NCBI RefSeq assembly: GCF_014284235.1
Contig: NZ_JACOGD010000002.1
Location: forward strand, 310,001-374,000
Origin: Cognatundibacterium curvum
GTDB lineage: Bacteria > Pseudomonadota > Gammaproteobacteria > Burkholderiales > Burkholderiaceae_D
DNA length: 64,000 nt
Reading direction: 5' to 3'
This document shows, piece by piece, positions 9,253-19,558 of this stretch. The notes beneath the pieces are model-generated. The model made no database searches. It saw only the letters and a program-made list of their open reading frames with translations, and was not told the DNA's origin. Every line of letters starts with the position of its first letter. Position 1 is the stretch's first letter. The position numbers were made by a program, and so were the translations under genes.

Positions 9253-11538
9253 ATGCAAAATTTACTCCATAACCTGAATCCAGAGCAGCTTGCGGCTGTG
9301 ACCCTGCCGGCCCAGTCGGCGCTTATTCTTGCCGGTGCCGGTTCCGGTAAGACCCGTGTACTGACCACGCGTATTGCCTGGCTGATCCAGACTGGACAGA
9401 TCTCGCCGGGCGGCATACTGGCTGTGACTTTTACCAATAAAGCGGCAAAAGAAATGCAGACCCGTCTGTCGGCTATGTTGCCGATCAATACGCGCGGTAT
9501 GTGGATAGGTACTTTCCACGGCTTGTGTAATCGCTTATTGCGCGCACACCACCGCGATGCCGGGCTGCCACAGACGTTTCAGATACTCGATTCGGGTGAT
9601 CAGTTGTCGTTTATTAAGCGCTTATTGAAAGCGAATAATATCGACGATGAGAAATTCCCACCCAAGACCCTGATGTACTTTATCAACAGCGCCAAAGATC
9701 AGGGCTTGCGTGCGGCCCAGGTGGATGCCAGTGATGATTTCAATCGCAAGATGGTCGGGCTGTATGATTTATATGATGCGCAATGTCAGCGTGAAGGCGT
9801 GGTCGATTTTGCGGAACTGCTGTTACGTACTTACGAATTGTTGAGCCGCAACCAGCCACTGCGTGAGCATTATCAGGAGCGCTTCCGGCACATATTGGTC
9901 GACGAATTTCAGGATACCAATGACCTGCAGTATAAATGGCTGAAACTGATGGCCGGAGCCGGTAACCGGCGTCCGAATGCTGTGTTTGCTGTGGGTGATG
10001 ATGATCAGAGTATTTATGCTTTCCGTGGTGCGAACGTGGGCAATATGACGGCGTTTGAGCGTGAATTTGAAGTGCAAAATCTGATTAAGCTGGAACAAAA
10101 CTACCGTTCGCATGGTCATATTCTGGATAGCGCCAATATTCTGATCGCCAATAACAGCAAGCGTCTGGGCAAGAATCTGCGTACCGATGCCGGACATGGC
10201 GAACCGGTGCGCGTGATGGAAGCCAGCAGCGACATCCAGGAAGCCAACTGGATCATCGATGAAGCGAAAAACCTGATCCGTGAAGGTTCAGCGCGTAGCG
10301 AAATCGCCATCCTGTATCGCTCCAATGCGCAATCCCGTGTGATTGAGCATGCCTTATTCACGGCGAATATTCCATATCGTGTCTATGGCGGCCAGCGCTT
10401 CTTTGAACGCGCTGAAATCAAGCATGCGATTGCCTATCTGCAGTTGATGGATAACCCGCATAATGATTCGGCTTTTTTGCGGGTGGTGAATTTCCCTACC
10501 CGTGGCATAGGAGCGCGCTCCATAGAGCAATTGCAGGATGCGGCCAGACTGCACAATATCTCGCTGTACGCAGCGGTACCGCATGTGGCTGGCAAGGCCG
10601 GATCGGCACTGGCTAATTTTGTGCGTCTGATTGAGGGGGCACGCTTCGAAACGCAGAATCTGCCTTTGCCGGAAATGGTCAGGGTGGTGTTAGATATGAG
10701 CCAGTTGCTGGTGCATTATCAGACCGAAAAGGAGGGTGCGGATCGCATAGAAAACTTAGAGCAGCTGGTGAATGCAGCAGTCTTGTTTGTCTCGGAAGAG
10801 GGTTTCAATAAAGAGGCGCCCGCATTTGCCGGACCTGCGGTCAGGCAGCCAGTTTTGCTTAACAATGGCGCCAACGATGTCATTATCGATGCCGATGCGG
10901 CGTTGCCAACAGTGATGTCACCGCTGTCTGCGTTTTTGTCGCATGCCTCGTTGGAAGCTGGTGATAATCAGGCGCAGGCAGGGCAGGATGCTATGCAACT
11001 GATGACGGTGCATTCGGCCAAAGGGCTGGAGTTTGATGCAGTCTTTATCACCGGGCTGGAAGAGGGCTTGTTCCCGCATGAGAACAGCGCGCAGGAAGAA
11101 GCTGGCCTGGAAGAAGAGCGGCGCCTGATGTATGTGGCGATCACGCGTGCGCGCAAACGTCTGTATCTGAGTTTTTCACAGACCCGCATGTTGCACGGTC
11201 AGACCCGCTACAACATGCGTTCTCGCTTCTTTGATGAATTACCGGATGAGTCACTCAAATGGTTGTCACCCAAGGTACAACCCAGCTGGTTCGGGCAAAA
11301 AAAATCAGCCTGGGATGAAGTGCCTATGGCCGATGTGAACCAGATTGCACAGAATTTCAGCCAGACTTCTGCGCAGCAGAGCTGGCGGGTTGGACAGAAT
11401 GTCGCGCATGCTAAATTTGGCGAAGGCGTGATCGTGAATATTGAGGGCAGCGGCATGAATGCGCGCGCTCATATCAATTTTGGCAAATTCGGGATGAAGT
11501 TACTGGACCTGAGTATCGCCAAGCTGGAAAAAATCTGA
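9253..11538 (+). CDS. uvrD: DNA helicase II (UvrD/PcrA type, superfamily 1)
   Basis: ATP-driven 3'-5' helicase for nucleotide-excision and mismatch repair and for clearing RecA filaments. It has 761 residues. Motif I GAGSGKT is at about 28-34, motif II DEFQDTN at about 217, motif III VGDDDQSIYAFRGA at about 249, VHSAKGLEF at about 588, and VAITRARKRL near 630. The C-terminal WRVGQNVAHAKFGEGVI segment is the Tudor-like end found in UvrD/PcrA, which favours this name over Rep. The start matches the family N-terminus (NLNPEQLAAV). A LexA-like box lies upstream. Confidence 0.95.
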   Translation: MQNLLHNLNPEQLAAVTLPAQSALILAGAGSGKTRVLTTRIAWLIQTGQISPGGILAVTFTNKAAKEMQTRLSAMLPINTRGMWIGTFHGLCNRLLRAHHRDAGLPQTFQILDSGDQLSFIKRLLKANNIDDEKFPPKTLMYFINSAKDQGLRAAQVDASDDFNRKMVGLYDLYDAQCQREGVVDFAELLLRTYELLSRNQPLREHYQERFRHILVDEFQDTNDLQYKWLKLMAGAGNRRPNAVFAVGDDDQSIYAFRGANVGNMTAFEREFEVQNLIKLEQNYRSHGHILDSANILIANNSKRLGKNLRTDAGHGEPVRVMEASSDIQEANWIIDEAKNLIREGSARSEIAILYRSNAQSRVIEHALFTANIPYRVYGGQRFFERAEIKHAIAYLQLMDNPHNDSAFLRVVNFPTRGIGARSIEQLQDAARLHNISLYAAVPHVAGKAGSALANFVRLIEGARFETQNLPLPEMVRVVLDMSQLLVHYQTEKEGADRIENLEQLVNAAVLFVSEEGFNKEAPAFAGPAVRQPVLLNNGANDVIIDADAALPTVMSPLSAFLSHASLEAGDNQAQAGQDAMQLMTVHSAKGLEFDAVFITGLEEGLFPHENSAQEEAGLEEERRLMYVAITRARKRLYLSFSQTRMLHGQTRYNMRSRFFDELPDESLKWLSPKVQPSWFGQKKSAWDEVPMADVNQIAQNFSQTSAQQSWRVGQNVAHAKFGEGVIVNIEGSGMNARAHINFGKFGMKLLDLSIAKLEKI

Positions 11539-11591
11539 AGGCCACAGGGCGTAAGCTCTGTGTGCCATCTTCAACTGCATAAGGAGTAAGG

Positions 11592-12869
11592 ATGAACACA
11601 GAGTTAATGCTGCAGTATTGTGCGGCCGGTATTTTTGCACTGGCCGTATTACATACTTTTTCCACCAAATATTTTCTGCATCTGGCGCACCAGAGTAAGC
11701 ACCATGCCGGGCTCTGGCATTTGTTGGGTGAGGTCGAGGTGGTGTTTGGTTTTTGGGCCTGTGTTCTGGTATTGCTGATTTCTGCCATGGTGAATCAGAA
11801 AGAAGCAATCCATTATCTGGAAGCGCAGAATTTTACCGAGCCCTTATTTGTATTCGTGATCCTGGTGATCGCAGGCACCCGTCCGGTACTGTGGTTTGTG
11901 CAGAACGTAGTCTCGCGCATAGCACGCGCATTGCCGCTTAACACGCAGCTCGCTTCGTATTTCTTATGCCTGTCGCTGGTGCCTTTATTTGGCTCGTTTA
12001 TTACCGAGCCGGCCGCAATGACGCTGGCGGCACTGATGTTGCGGGACAGTTTTTTCTCTAAAGCGATACCAGAAAAAATGAAGTACATGACACTCGGTGT
12101 CTTGTTTGTGAATGTGTCGATAGGCGGCGTGCTGACTTCTTTTGCGGCTCCACCGGTGCTGATGGTGGCGGAAAAATGGGGCTGGGATATCGCCTTCATG
12201 ATGCAGAATTTTGGCTGGCGCGCGGCGATTGCGGTGCTCGTGAATGCCTTGTGGCTGACTATATTTTTCCGTCGTGAGCTGTGTGCTTTAGATCAGGCCG
12301 CTGGCTCAGACACTAATACACAGAACGCGACAGCGACGATACCTTTGAGTGTGGTCGCGATCCATTTTCTGTTCCTGGCAGCGACCGTCTGGTTTGCCCA
12401 TTATCCAGTCGTGTTTCTTGGCTTGTTCTTATTTTTCCTGGGCTTTACCGAAGCCTATCAGCAATTCCAGGACCGCCTCATGCTGCGCGAAGGTTTGCTG
12501 GTCGCATTCTTCCTGGCGGGTCTGGTGGTGTTGGGCGGTAAGCAGGAATGGTGGTTGCAGCCGATATTGGCCGGGATGAATACCACCGTATTATTTTTCG
12601 GCGCAACCGGGCTGACCGCGATCACTGATAATGCAGCGCTGACTTATCTGGGCTCATTAGTCAGCGGCTTATCGGACAGTGCAAAGTATGCACTGGTGGC
12701 CGGTGCGGTGACTGGCGGTGGCTTAACTGTGATTGCCAACGCACCCAATCCGGCCGGGTATGCCATCTTGAAAGACTACTTTCATGAAAAGGCCATCAGC
12801 CCGGGCGGTTTGTTTTTGTCGGCGCTGATACCGACCGCTATCGCAGCTGTTTGTTTCCGTTTCTTTTAA
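11592..12869 (+). CDS. Putative Na+/H+ antiporter-type membrane protein
   Basis: Integral inner-membrane protein of 425 residues with about 10-12 hydrophobic segments. The pattern (a conserved [15 protein letters not shown] segment near residue 137, [15 protein letters not shown] near 177, and [20 protein letters not shown] plus NAPNPAG near the C-terminus) matches bacterial proteins annotated as putative Na+/H+ antiporters of the ion-transporter superfamily. The substrate is not shown by sequence. It starts after a GGAGTAAGG ribosome-binding site 53 bp after uvrD and may be read from the same transcript. Its 3' end overlaps the convergent aer gene by 32 bp. Confidence 0.75.
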   Translation: MNTELMLQYCAAGIFALAVLHTFSTKYFLHLAHQSKHHAGLWHLLGEVEVVFGFWACVLVLLISAMVNQKEAIHYLEAQNFTEPLFVFVILVIAGTRPVLWFVQNVVSRIARALPLNTQLASYFLCLSLVPLFGSFITEPAAMTLAALMLRDSFFSKAIPEKMKYMTLGVLFVNVSIGGVLTSFAAPPVLMVAEKWGWDIAFMMQNFGWRAAIAVLVNALWLTIFFRRELCALDQAAGSDTNTQNATATIPLSVVAIHFLFLAATVWFAHYPVVFLGLFLFFLGFTEAYQQFQDRLMLREGLLVAFFLAGLVVLGGKQEWWLQPILAGMNTTVLFFGATGLTAITDNAALTYLGSLVSGLSDSAKYALVAGAVTGGGLTVIANAPNPAGYAILKDYFHEKAISPGGLFLSALIPTAIAAVCFRFF

Positions 12870-14493
12870 CCGGGGATGGCTGCCTTGCTGCAGCCTGTCT
12901 TGGTCCTGACGCTGGCTGTGCAGAATTACCTGCACGGCTTAACGTGAAGACGCTGATTGCCTGCTGCAAACGCAGAGTCTGGTCAGCTAAATTCCCCGCA
13001 GAAGCTGCAGCTTCTTCGACCATGGCCGCGTTTTGCTGCGTCATCTCATCCATGTGTGCCACCGCGCTGTTCATTTGCTCCACACCTTCTTTTTGCTCGC
13101 GGCTGGCGATCGTGATTTCATGGATAACAGCACTCACATGCTGCACTGACTGTACTAAGTGTTGCATGGTAGCTGAGGTGTCCTGCACCAGTTGATTGCC
13201 TTGCCCGACTTTATTGACCGAGTCATCAATCAAGACCTTGATTTCCTTAGCTGCACTGGCTGAACGCTGCGCCAGATTCCTGACTTCGCTGGCGACTACT
13301 GCAAAGCCGCGTCCCTGTTCACCGGCACGCGCTGCTTCCACGGCCGCATTCAGTGCCAGGATATTGGTTTGGAAAGCGATGCCATCAATCAGACTGATGA
13401 TGCTTTCTATCTTACGCGCTGAACTACTGATTTCCTGCATCGTATCGCCGACCCGGCTTACCATTGCACCACCCTGATGAGCGACTGCTGACGCAGTTTC
13501 CGCCAGCGTATTGGCTTGCGCTGCATGGTCGGAATTCTGACGTACTGTCTCCGCAAATTGCTCCATGCTGGAGGCGGTTTGCTCCAGGCTGGACGCCTGC
13601 GATTCGGTACGCCCCGATAAATTCATGTTGGCATCTGCGATTTCCCGTGTGCCGCTGGAAATGGCTCTGGCATTCAGGTGTACATCATTAATGACGGAAA
13701 CCAGATTGATATTCATCTGTCGCAGAGCCTGCAATAGCTGGCCCATTTCGGTGTCATCACCGCGCGGTATGTTGCGTGTCAGATCGCCACCGGCGATCGC
13801 TCTGGCGGCACTGACAGCAATCCCAACGGGATTGAGTAACTTTACGTGGATGACCACCCATTGATAGATCACCAAGGCTGCGCAGGCGATCAGACTTGCG
13901 ACATTTGCCAGACTTGTGCCGTGTTCCGCGATATGCAGTCCACCCCAGATCAGCAGCGAAAGCAAAGTCAGACTCATGCCCAGCGCGAGTCTGGGCTTGG
14001 CAGCTAGCCGTAAGCGGCGCGCGATGCGGCCAGTCACAGTATCGGATAACAAGCGGCCTTCGCGTAGTAACAGACCCGTTTCACGACCAGCACGCATGCT
14101 TTGGTACAACTGGCTGGCTGCTTCGATTTCCTTACGTTCGGGCTTAGTCCTGACCGACATATAGCCAACCACCGCACCATTTTCGATTAAAGGCGTGACA
14201 TTAGCGTTGACCCAGTAATGATCCCCGTTTTTACAGCGGTTCTTGACCAGCCCAGTCCACGGAATGCCACGCTTAACGGTATCCCATAAATCAGCGAAGG
14301 CTTGCGCCGGCATATCAGGGTGACGCACGATGTTATGTGGCGCACCAATCAGCTCGTTTTCGTCGAAGCCGCTAAGCTCCACGAAATACGGATTGCAGTA
14401 AGTGATTTTTCCCTTCAGGTCAGTCTTGGAAACGATGGAATGCCCATCTTTCATCAAAATTTCACGACCTGTCACTGGCAAATTTGTGCGCAT
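12838..14493 (-). CDS. aer: Aer-like methyl-accepting chemotaxis protein (PAS energy/oxygen sensor)
   Basis: Membrane chemoreceptor of 551 residues. An N-terminal PAS domain (about 20-120) contains [10 protein letters not shown] and [14 protein letters not shown], which closely match the FAD-binding PAS of Escherichia coli Aer. Two nearby hydrophobic helices follow (about 168-188 and 199-217), then a HAMP region, methylation helices and the highly conserved signalling tip [19 protein letters not shown] near residue 390. It should report redox or oxygen status to CheA/CheW. It ends in KQLR with no CheR-binding pentapeptide, as usual for Aer. No che genes lie nearby. The gene end overlaps that of the antiporter-like gene. 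Confidence 0.88.
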   Translation of the reverse strand: MRTNLPVTGREILMKDGHSIVSKTDLKGKITYCNPYFVELSGFDENELIGAPHNIVRHPDMPAQAFADLWDTVKRGIPWTGLVKNRCKNGDHYWVNANVTPLIENGAVVGYMSVRTKPERKEIEAASQLYQSMRAGRETGLLLREGRLLSDTVTGRIARRLRLAAKPRLALGMSLTLLSLLIWGGLHIAEHGTSLANVASLIACAALVIYQWVVIHVKLLNPVGIAVSAARAIAGGDLTRNIPRGDDTEMGQLLQALRQMNINLVSVINDVHLNARAISSGTREIADANMNLSGRTESQASSLEQTASSMEQFAETVRQNSDHAAQANTLAETASAVAHQGGAMVSRVGDTMQEISSSARKIESIISLIDGIAFQTNILALNAAVEAARAGEQGRGFAVVASEVRNLAQRSASAAKEIKVLIDDSVNKVGQGNQLVQDTSATMQHLVQSVQHVSAVIHEITIASREQKEGVEQMNSAVAHMDEMTQQNAAMVEEAAASAGNLADQTLRLQQAISVFTLSRAGNSAQPASGPRQAAARQPSPVKRNGNKQLR

Positions 14494-14712
14494 AAAAATC
14501 TCCGCTGAAGGCGCGGAAGTGAGTATTCAACCGCGCCAGGTATGTTTCAGCATAGAACATGAACGTTCAGGTAGCGGAGGAAATGTCGTTTCCTTTGCCT
14601 AAATACCTGTCTATGAGGCAAGTATGCTGAAAAGAAGCGGGATTAAAGCACAAAAACAGAAAAAGTTCCTCAGGGAAACTGTTTGTGCTGAATCGGCTTG
14701 ATACGCAAAAAC

Positions 14713-15345
14713 TTAGATGTGGTAAGCAGTGCTGGTCATGATTTTAGCCATCGCCTTCATCCCCAGTCTGACTGGCAATGGTGTGCCTGTTGCTCCCAGC
14801 TGTTGAGCCGCAGCACCGTGGGCGATTTCGTCAATGCGCATCTGATCGACAATCGCGCGTGAGCGCAAATCGGCAACTGGCAATTCCCTGAGATGCCCCT
14901 CCAGATGAGCTTCTACTTGTCGTTCTGTCTCGACCACAAATCCGAGGCTGGCTGCATCGCCACATTTCGCAGCTATGACACCGCAGGTGTAGGCGCCGGC
15001 ATACCATAAGGGATTGAGCAGGCTGGGTCTGGAATTGAGTTCTTTCAGGCGGCGTGCAGTCCAGGCCAGGTGATCCTCTTCCTCTAAGCAAGAGTGTGCC
15101 AACTGGCGCGCCACTTCCGGCGCATGCGAAAAAGCAGCTTGCGCATCATAGAGTGCCTGGGCACAGATTTCACCTACGTGATTAACCCGCATTAAACCTG
15201 CACTATGTTTTTTCTCGGCTTCACTGAGTGCTGACTCTGTAATACCAGCATCCGGATCTGGGCGCGAACTTCTGGTCTGGGCGGAAACAGTACGTAAAGC
15301 CCGGTCTAAGCCTATGATCAGGCGGTCGGTGGAAAGAAATGGCAT
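14713..15345 (-). CDS. coq7: Coq7 family demethoxyubiquinone hydroxylase
   Basis: Di-iron oxygenase of 210 residues that hydroxylates demethoxyubiquinol in ubiquinone synthesis. The carboxylate/histidine ligand motifs are visible: HVGEICAQ near residue 57, CLEEEDHLAW near 85, ETERQVEAHLEGH near 136 and RIDEIAHG near 166. I start it at 15345, where the coding strand has AAGGACAGCAAG before ATG; the frame stays open 26 codons further upstream without a good signal. A minus-strand TACAAT (15376-15381) may be its -10 element. Confidence 0.93.
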   Translation of the reverse strand: MPFLSTDRLIIGLDRALRTVSAQTRSSRPDPDAGITESALSEAEKKHSAGLMRVNHVGEICAQALYDAQAAFSHAPEVARQLAHSCLEEEDHLAWTARRLKELNSRPSLLNPLWYAGAYTCGVIAAKCGDAASLGFVVETERQVEAHLEGHLRELPVADLRSRAIVDQMRIDEIAHGAAAQQLGATGTPLPVRLGMKAMAKIMTSTAYHI

Positions 15346-15721
15346 CTTGCTGTCCTTGCAGAAATTTTTCGCCTTATTGTAATCCAAGCCCGGCCTGCAC
15401 CACACTTGCCAACTGCTTTTCACTGGCTTTCTTGATATGCCTTAAATGATTGTTTAAATTGAAATTATTGAAGGGTTTTCTGAATAAAACGCTGTGGAGA
15501 AACCAATTCACCAACAAATTGTTGTCTGCTAACCACATAAAATTTGCATAAAAACGGTCGTTCGCAAATTCTCTTTGCTCAAATGCATTTGCTTTGGTTC
15601 AATGGAGTTCAACTTCTAGCAGCGATATTCCGAAGTGTTTGCACTATCCCTCAGACAAAATAGCCAAGCGCAGAGCTATGTCTGAAAGCCTGACTGACCA
15701 ACTTATCTGGAGACTTTGACA
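15346..15721. other. AT-rich intergenic region between divergent coq7 and porin genes
   Basis: About 376 bp with no coding potential on either strand. It is AT-rich and contains many AAATT/TTGCAAAT-like words, as expected for a regulated porin promoter with a long leader. I cannot single out a confident promoter or operator. Confidence 0.4.
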
Positions 15722-16864
15722 ATGAAAAAATCAGTACTCGCATTAGCTGTTCTTGGTATGTTTGCCTCTGCGGCGCAAGCCCAGTCCTCAGTAACTTTGT
15801 ACGGCATCATTGATGCAGCGGCGGTTTACAACACAAATCAGGCAGCAAATGGTGGTGGCAAATTTTCCGTAGATGCTGGTCAATTGCTAACTTCGCGCTG
15901 GGGGATTAAGGGTTCTGAAGATTTGGGCGGTGGTTTGAAAGCAAATTTCAATCTGGAAGGTACGCTGGCCAATGATACCGGCGCGGCCGGTGCTGGATTC
16001 GGCGGCAATAGCTTTACTCAGGCGGGTAATAACACTTCCTTGTTTGACCGTTTATCCTGGGTTGGTATATCCGGTGATTTCGGTGCCGTGACACTGGGTC
16101 GCAATAACATTCTGGGTGTGGATTCTGTCGGTCTGGCGGACCCTATGAGCCTGGCACATGCGGGAACCAACCCTAACATTATGTTCAGCGGCATGAATTC
16201 GGGCGGGTTTTACGGTGGTTTTGGTACGAATCAGGGCGGTTCTGCCTTACGTCAAAATAACTCGATTAAATATGTTTCTCCCATCATGTCAGGCTTTGGT
16301 GGTGCGCTGATGTATGGCTTCGGTGAAAAAGCGGGTGATAACAGTGCCAGCTCCTATGCCGGTCTGTCAGGGTTTTTCACCGATGGCACCAATGGTGCAG
16401 CGATTGCTTATGCAAAAATGAAAGACGTATCGAATGCCGCGACGCTGACCAGCTGGGCGGCCGGTGCTAAGTACAAGGTCATCCCGACTTTGGGCTTGCG
16501 TGGTACTTACTCACATAGTGTCGTGGATGGCAATATCGTCATTGCACCATTTGGCAATGCGAATAACCGTAAAATTGCCGTGATCGGTCTGGGCGCAGAT
16601 TACTTTTTATCTGATCAAATTACGCTGACTGGTGCTTATTACAACACCAAGCGCTCAGGTGACTTTGAAGGCAAGGCCGACCAGTTCATTGCTTTAGCAA
16701 AATATGCTTTCAGCAAACGTACTACTGCCTATGCCTCTGTGACTTACGCCAAAGCGGGCTCCGCTGCAATTCAGGATACCTCTCTGGCATTGGGCATTAT
16801 CGGGGTAAATACCGGTAGTTCACGTGCCGGCCGTACTGCGGTAGGTCTGTTGCACTCATTCTGA
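15722..16864 (+). CDS. Outer-membrane porin, betaproteobacterial trimeric type
   Basis: General diffusion porin of 380 residues. A signal peptide (MKKSVLALAVLGMFASAAQAQ) is followed by SSVTLYGIIDAA, the typical first strand of the Burkholderia/Neisseria porin family. Further on, RWGIKGSEDLGGGLKANFNLEG and FDRLSWVGISGDFGAVTLGRN are family blocks, and the chain ends in a terminal phenylalanine (LLHSF) needed for outer-membrane assembly. I use the ATG at 15722 after CTGGAGA; a TTG two codons earlier is unlikely. A strong terminator follows. Its codon use is more mixed than that of the next porin, suggesting lower expression. Confidence 0.93.
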   Translation: MKKSVLALAVLGMFASAAQAQSSVTLYGIIDAAAVYNTNQAANGGGKFSVDAGQLLTSRWGIKGSEDLGGGLKANFNLEGTLANDTGAAGAGFGGNSFTQAGNNTSLFDRLSWVGISGDFGAVTLGRNNILGVDSVGLADPMSLAHAGTNPNIMFSGMNSGGFYGGFGTNQGGSALRQNNSIKYVSPIMSGFGGALMYGFGEKAGDNSASSYAGLSGFFTDGTNGAAIAYAKMKDVSNAATLTSWAAGAKYKVIPTLGLRGTYSHSVVDGNIVIAPFGNANNRKIAVIGLGADYFLSDQITLTGAYYNTKRSGDFEGKADQFIALAKYAFSKRTTAYASVTYAKAGSAAIQDTSLALGIIGVNTGSSRAGRTAVGLLHSF

Positions 16865-16880
16865 TTGCAATTCAATCCAG

Positions 16881-16915
16881 AAAAAGCCGCGTTTCGCGGC
16901 TTTTTCTTTTTTCTC
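16881..16915 (+). terminator. Rho-independent terminator of the first porin
   Basis: AAAAAGCCGCG and CGCGGCTTTTT form an 11-bp stem with a TTT loop, followed by a T-rich tail. It begins 17 bp after the porin stop. Confidence 0.9.
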
Positions 16916-17169
16916 TAAGAAAGCTTATTTAGAGAAGAAGTGATATGTTTTATATAATGGTCGTTGTCAATTTGAGACAATTTCTTGCTTAATTTGGCTA
17001 AAAGTGGCGAATCTGCTTGTGGCTTATAAGCAAAATTTGGTCAAATACGTAAAACAGTTTTCAGAATTAGCAGTTTTTAGGCAATTGTGTCGCTTCCGCT
17101 GGTGTTTCAGTTTTCTGCGATGCAGCTGCAAAATTAGGTTTATCTCAAAATCCTTTGGAGAAAAAAGAA
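16916..17169 (+). other. Leader and promoter region of the second porin
   Basis: The whole porin-porin gap is 305 bp including the terminator. TATAAT at 16953-16958 is the best -10 candidate, with no clear -35. The remaining roughly 200 bp is AT-rich and would form a long untranslated leader. No gene is seen. Confidence 0.35.
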
Positions 17170-18213
17170 ATGAAAAAATCCTTGATCGCTCTGGCCGTTC
17201 TGGCTGCTGCAGCAGGTTCCGCACAAGCACAATCTTCCGTTACCGTGTACGGTGTTCTGGATATGGCTTTCAATGCAGAAAACAATGGCCAGTTTTCTAA
17301 AGGCAAAGGCAACATCTTCTCGCTGGATAGCGGCGTGCAATCCGGTTCCCGTCTGGGCTTCAAAGGCTCTGAAGATCTGGGCAATGGTTTGAAAGCTAAC
17401 TTCAAACTGGAAATGGGCGTACAAGCTGACACAGGCGCATCTGCGCAAGGCGGTCTGGCATTTGGTCGCGCAGCATGGGTAGGTTTGTCCGGTGACTTCG
17501 GTGCGGTTCAGGTTGGCCGTCAAAACAAACCAATTTTCGATGCAGTTGACGCAGTGGATCCATTCAGCACCGGTATCATCGGTGGTTCCGCAACTGACAG
17601 CACCAGCGCAACTGGCCTGGGTAATCTGTTGTTCGCAACTAACCCACGTTCTAACAACACCATTAACTACACGACTAACAACCTGAGTGGTTTCACAGGT
17701 TCCCTGGCTTACTCTGCTGGTGAGCAAGCTGGTAACGTTGGTAGCGGCCGTGGTATCGGTGTGTCTGCTTCTTATGCAGGCGGCCCATTGCTGGTAACTG
17801 GTGCTTACCATGCAGATAACAATGTAGCAGTTGTTACAAATGCTACTAAAACAGCATTCATTGGTGCAACATACGATTTCGGTATGGCTAAAGGTGCTTT
17901 GTCTGTTGGTAAAGTTAAAACTGACAATGACAGCGTTGCATACAAACTGTGGAGCGTTGGTGTAACAGTTCCTGTCAGTGCAGCTGGTGCAGTGATCTCT
18001 TCCCTGACTATGGTTAAAAATGACGTAGTTAGCAGCGATAACGCTTCTAACCAGTTCGCTCTGGGTTACACACACTCCCTGTCCAAGCGTACTAACCTGT
18101 ACACATCGGTTTCCCGTCTGAAAAACGATGCTAAGGTGAATGCTGGTGGTATCGCTTCCGGTATCGGCGCTACAGAACGTATGTTCAACGTTGGTATCCG
18201 CCACATGTTCTAA
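17170..18213 (+). CDS. Outer-membrane porin, probably the major, highly expressed one
   Basis: Second betaproteobacterial trimeric porin, 347 residues. The signal peptide MKKSLIALAVLAAAAGSAQA leads into QSSVTVYGVLDMAFN. SRLGFKGSEDLGNGLKANFKLEMG and GRAAWVGLSGDFGAVQVGRQN match the neighbouring porin, so the pair is a tandem duplication that has diverged. It ends in terminal phenylalanine (IRHMF). The ATG at 17170 follows TTTGGAGAAAAAAG. Codons are strongly biased (GGT, GCT, AAC, CGT, CTG), unlike most genes here, which points to very high expression. A strong terminator follows. Confidence 0.94.
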   Translation: MKKSLIALAVLAAAAGSAQAQSSVTVYGVLDMAFNAENNGQFSKGKGNIFSLDSGVQSGSRLGFKGSEDLGNGLKANFKLEMGVQADTGASAQGGLAFGRAAWVGLSGDFGAVQVGRQNKPIFDAVDAVDPFSTGIIGGSATDSTSATGLGNLLFATNPRSNNTINYTTNNLSGFTGSLAYSAGEQAGNVGSGRGIGVSASYAGGPLLVTGAYHADNNVAVVTNATKTAFIGATYDFGMAKGALSVGKVKTDNDSVAYKLWSVGVTVPVSAAGAVISSLTMVKNDVVSSDNASNQFALGYTHSLSKRTNLYTSVSRLKNDAKVNAGGIASGIGATERMFNVGIRHMF

Positions 18214-18251
18214 TCATCGGCAAGCTTAGGCTTGCTGTTGAAAAGATCAAA

Positions 18252-18286
18252 AACAAAAAGCACCTTCGGGTGCTTTTTGTTTTGTT
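18252..18286 (+). terminator. Rho-independent terminator of the second porin
   Basis: AAAAAGCACC and GGTGCTTTTT pair around a stable TTCG tetraloop and are followed by a T-rich tail. It lies about 40 bp past the stop codon. Confidence 0.92.
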
Positions 18287-18299
18287 GTTTGTAAAATTT

Positions 18300-18447
18300 A
18301 AATCTGCCTGTGAGTATGTGTGTTGGTGTCGCAACTAGCCTCTCATACACCGACACTCAGGAAAAAGTGTCGAACCTGTGCAGGCAGACGAGCAGATTTG
18401 AATTGCCCATGGTAAAGCCAGGCCAGCGCTTAAGCGACCGGCCTGGC
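18300..18447. other. Noncoding region with several nested and alternative hairpins
   Basis: The segment lies between the porin terminator and the 3' end of ruvB. AAATCTGC (18300-18307) can pair with GCAGATTT (18392-18399), while overlapping TCTGCCTG (18303-18310) can instead pair with CAGGCAGA (18381-18388). GTGTCG occurs at 18326-18331 and 18367-18372, and CGACAC at 18351-18356 can pair with either. GCCAGGCC (18417-18424) pairs with GGCCTGGC (18440-18447) and may terminate ruvB. It may encode a structured RNA; no promoter was identified. Confidence 0.4.
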
Positions 18448-18470
18448 GGTGCGCGCAGATGGGATACGAA

Positions 18471-19511
18471 TTAAGAAGCTGGCATCGCCACGCCAAAATG
18501 CTGGTAAGCCAGTGCAGTCGCAATCCGGCCACGCGGGGTGCGCTGCAGATAGCCTTGCTGGATCAGATAAGGCTCCAGTACATCTTCTATGGTGTCGCGT
18601 TCTTCACCGATGGCTGCCGCCACGTTATCAAGCCCGACCGGGCCGCCGCCAAATTTGAACAAAATCGCTTCCAGCAGCTTTCTGTCCATCAAATCAAAAC
18701 CAGCCTGATCCACGTCCAGCATACGCAATGCCGCATCAGCAATGGCTTTGGTGATTTCACCATTGCCTTTGACTTCAGCATAATCCCTGACCCGGCGCAG
18801 CAAACGGTTGGCGATACGCGGCGTGCCGCGTGCGCGGTTAGCGATTTCACGCGCGCCGTCTTCCTGTATCGGTGCATTCAGCAGGGCAGCCGAGCGCGTC
18901 ACGATGCGCGTCAATTCGTCAGCAGTATAAAATTCCAGTCGCGCCACGATACCGAAACGGTCGCGCAGCGGGTTGGTCAGCATACCGGCGCGCGTCGTCG
19001 CGCCAACCAGTGTGAATGGTTGCAGATCCAGTTTTACTGAACGTGCGGCTGGTCCTTCACCGATCATAATGTCGATCTGGTAATCCTCCAGCGCCGGATA
19101 CAGAATTTCTTCCACCACCGGTGACAGCCGGTGTATCTCGTCGATGAATAACACATCATTGGCTTCCAGATTGGTCAGCAGCGCTGCCAGATCCCCGGCA
19201 CGCTCCAGCACCGGCCCTGAAGTCTGGCGCAGATTGACGCCCATTTCACGCGCAATGATGTGGGCCAGTGTGGTTTTGCCCAGACCCGGCGGGCCAAACA
19301 ATAAGGTGTGATCGAGCGCTTCCTGACGCTGGCGTGCAGCCGCAATGAAAATCTCGAGCTGACCGCGGATTTTTTCCTGCCCTACATACTCATCGAGCTG
19401 CTTAGGGCGCAGGGCGCGTTCTATCGCTTCTTCCTGTTGCGACACAGGCGTAGCAGCGATCAGGCGCGGCTCAGAAAAGTCGATAGACAGATTATCGGTT
19501 TGTATACTCAT
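18471..19511 (-). CDS. ruvB: Holliday junction branch migration ATPase RuvB
   Basis: AAA+ motor of 346 residues that, with RuvA, drives branch migration of Holliday junctions. Walker [12 protein letters not shown] is at about residue 70, Walker B FIDEIHRL near 117, sensor 1 GATTRAG near 167, and the C-terminal winged-helix segment contains TPRGR. Full length for the family. It lies 47 bp downstream of ruvA on the same strand and is probably cotranscribed from the LexA-controlled promoter ahead of ruvA. Confidence 0.98.
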   Translation of the reverse strand: MSIQTDNLSIDFSEPRLIAATPVSQQEEAIERALRPKQLDEYVGQEKIRGQLEIFIAAARQRQEALDHTLLFGPPGLGKTTLAHIIAREMGVNLRQTSGPVLERAGDLAALLTNLEANDVLFIDEIHRLSPVVEEILYPALEDYQIDIMIGEGPAARSVKLDLQPFTLVGATTRAGMLTNPLRDRFGIVARLEFYTADELTRIVTRSAALLNAPIQEDGAREIANRARGTPRIANRLLRRVRDYAEVKGNGEITKAIADAALRMLDVDQAGFDLMDRKLLEAILFKFGGGPVGLDNVAAAIGEERDTIEDVLEPYLIQQGYLQRTPRGRIATALAYQHFGVAMPAS

Positions 19512-19558
19512 GGCGGGCTTCCGGTAGTGCTGAATTAAGGCGCAGTCAGGTTAGTGGC

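Noticed and set aside
13464-14164. Several plus-strand frames inside aer
   Set aside because: All are antisense shadows of the well-supported chemoreceptor coding sequence.
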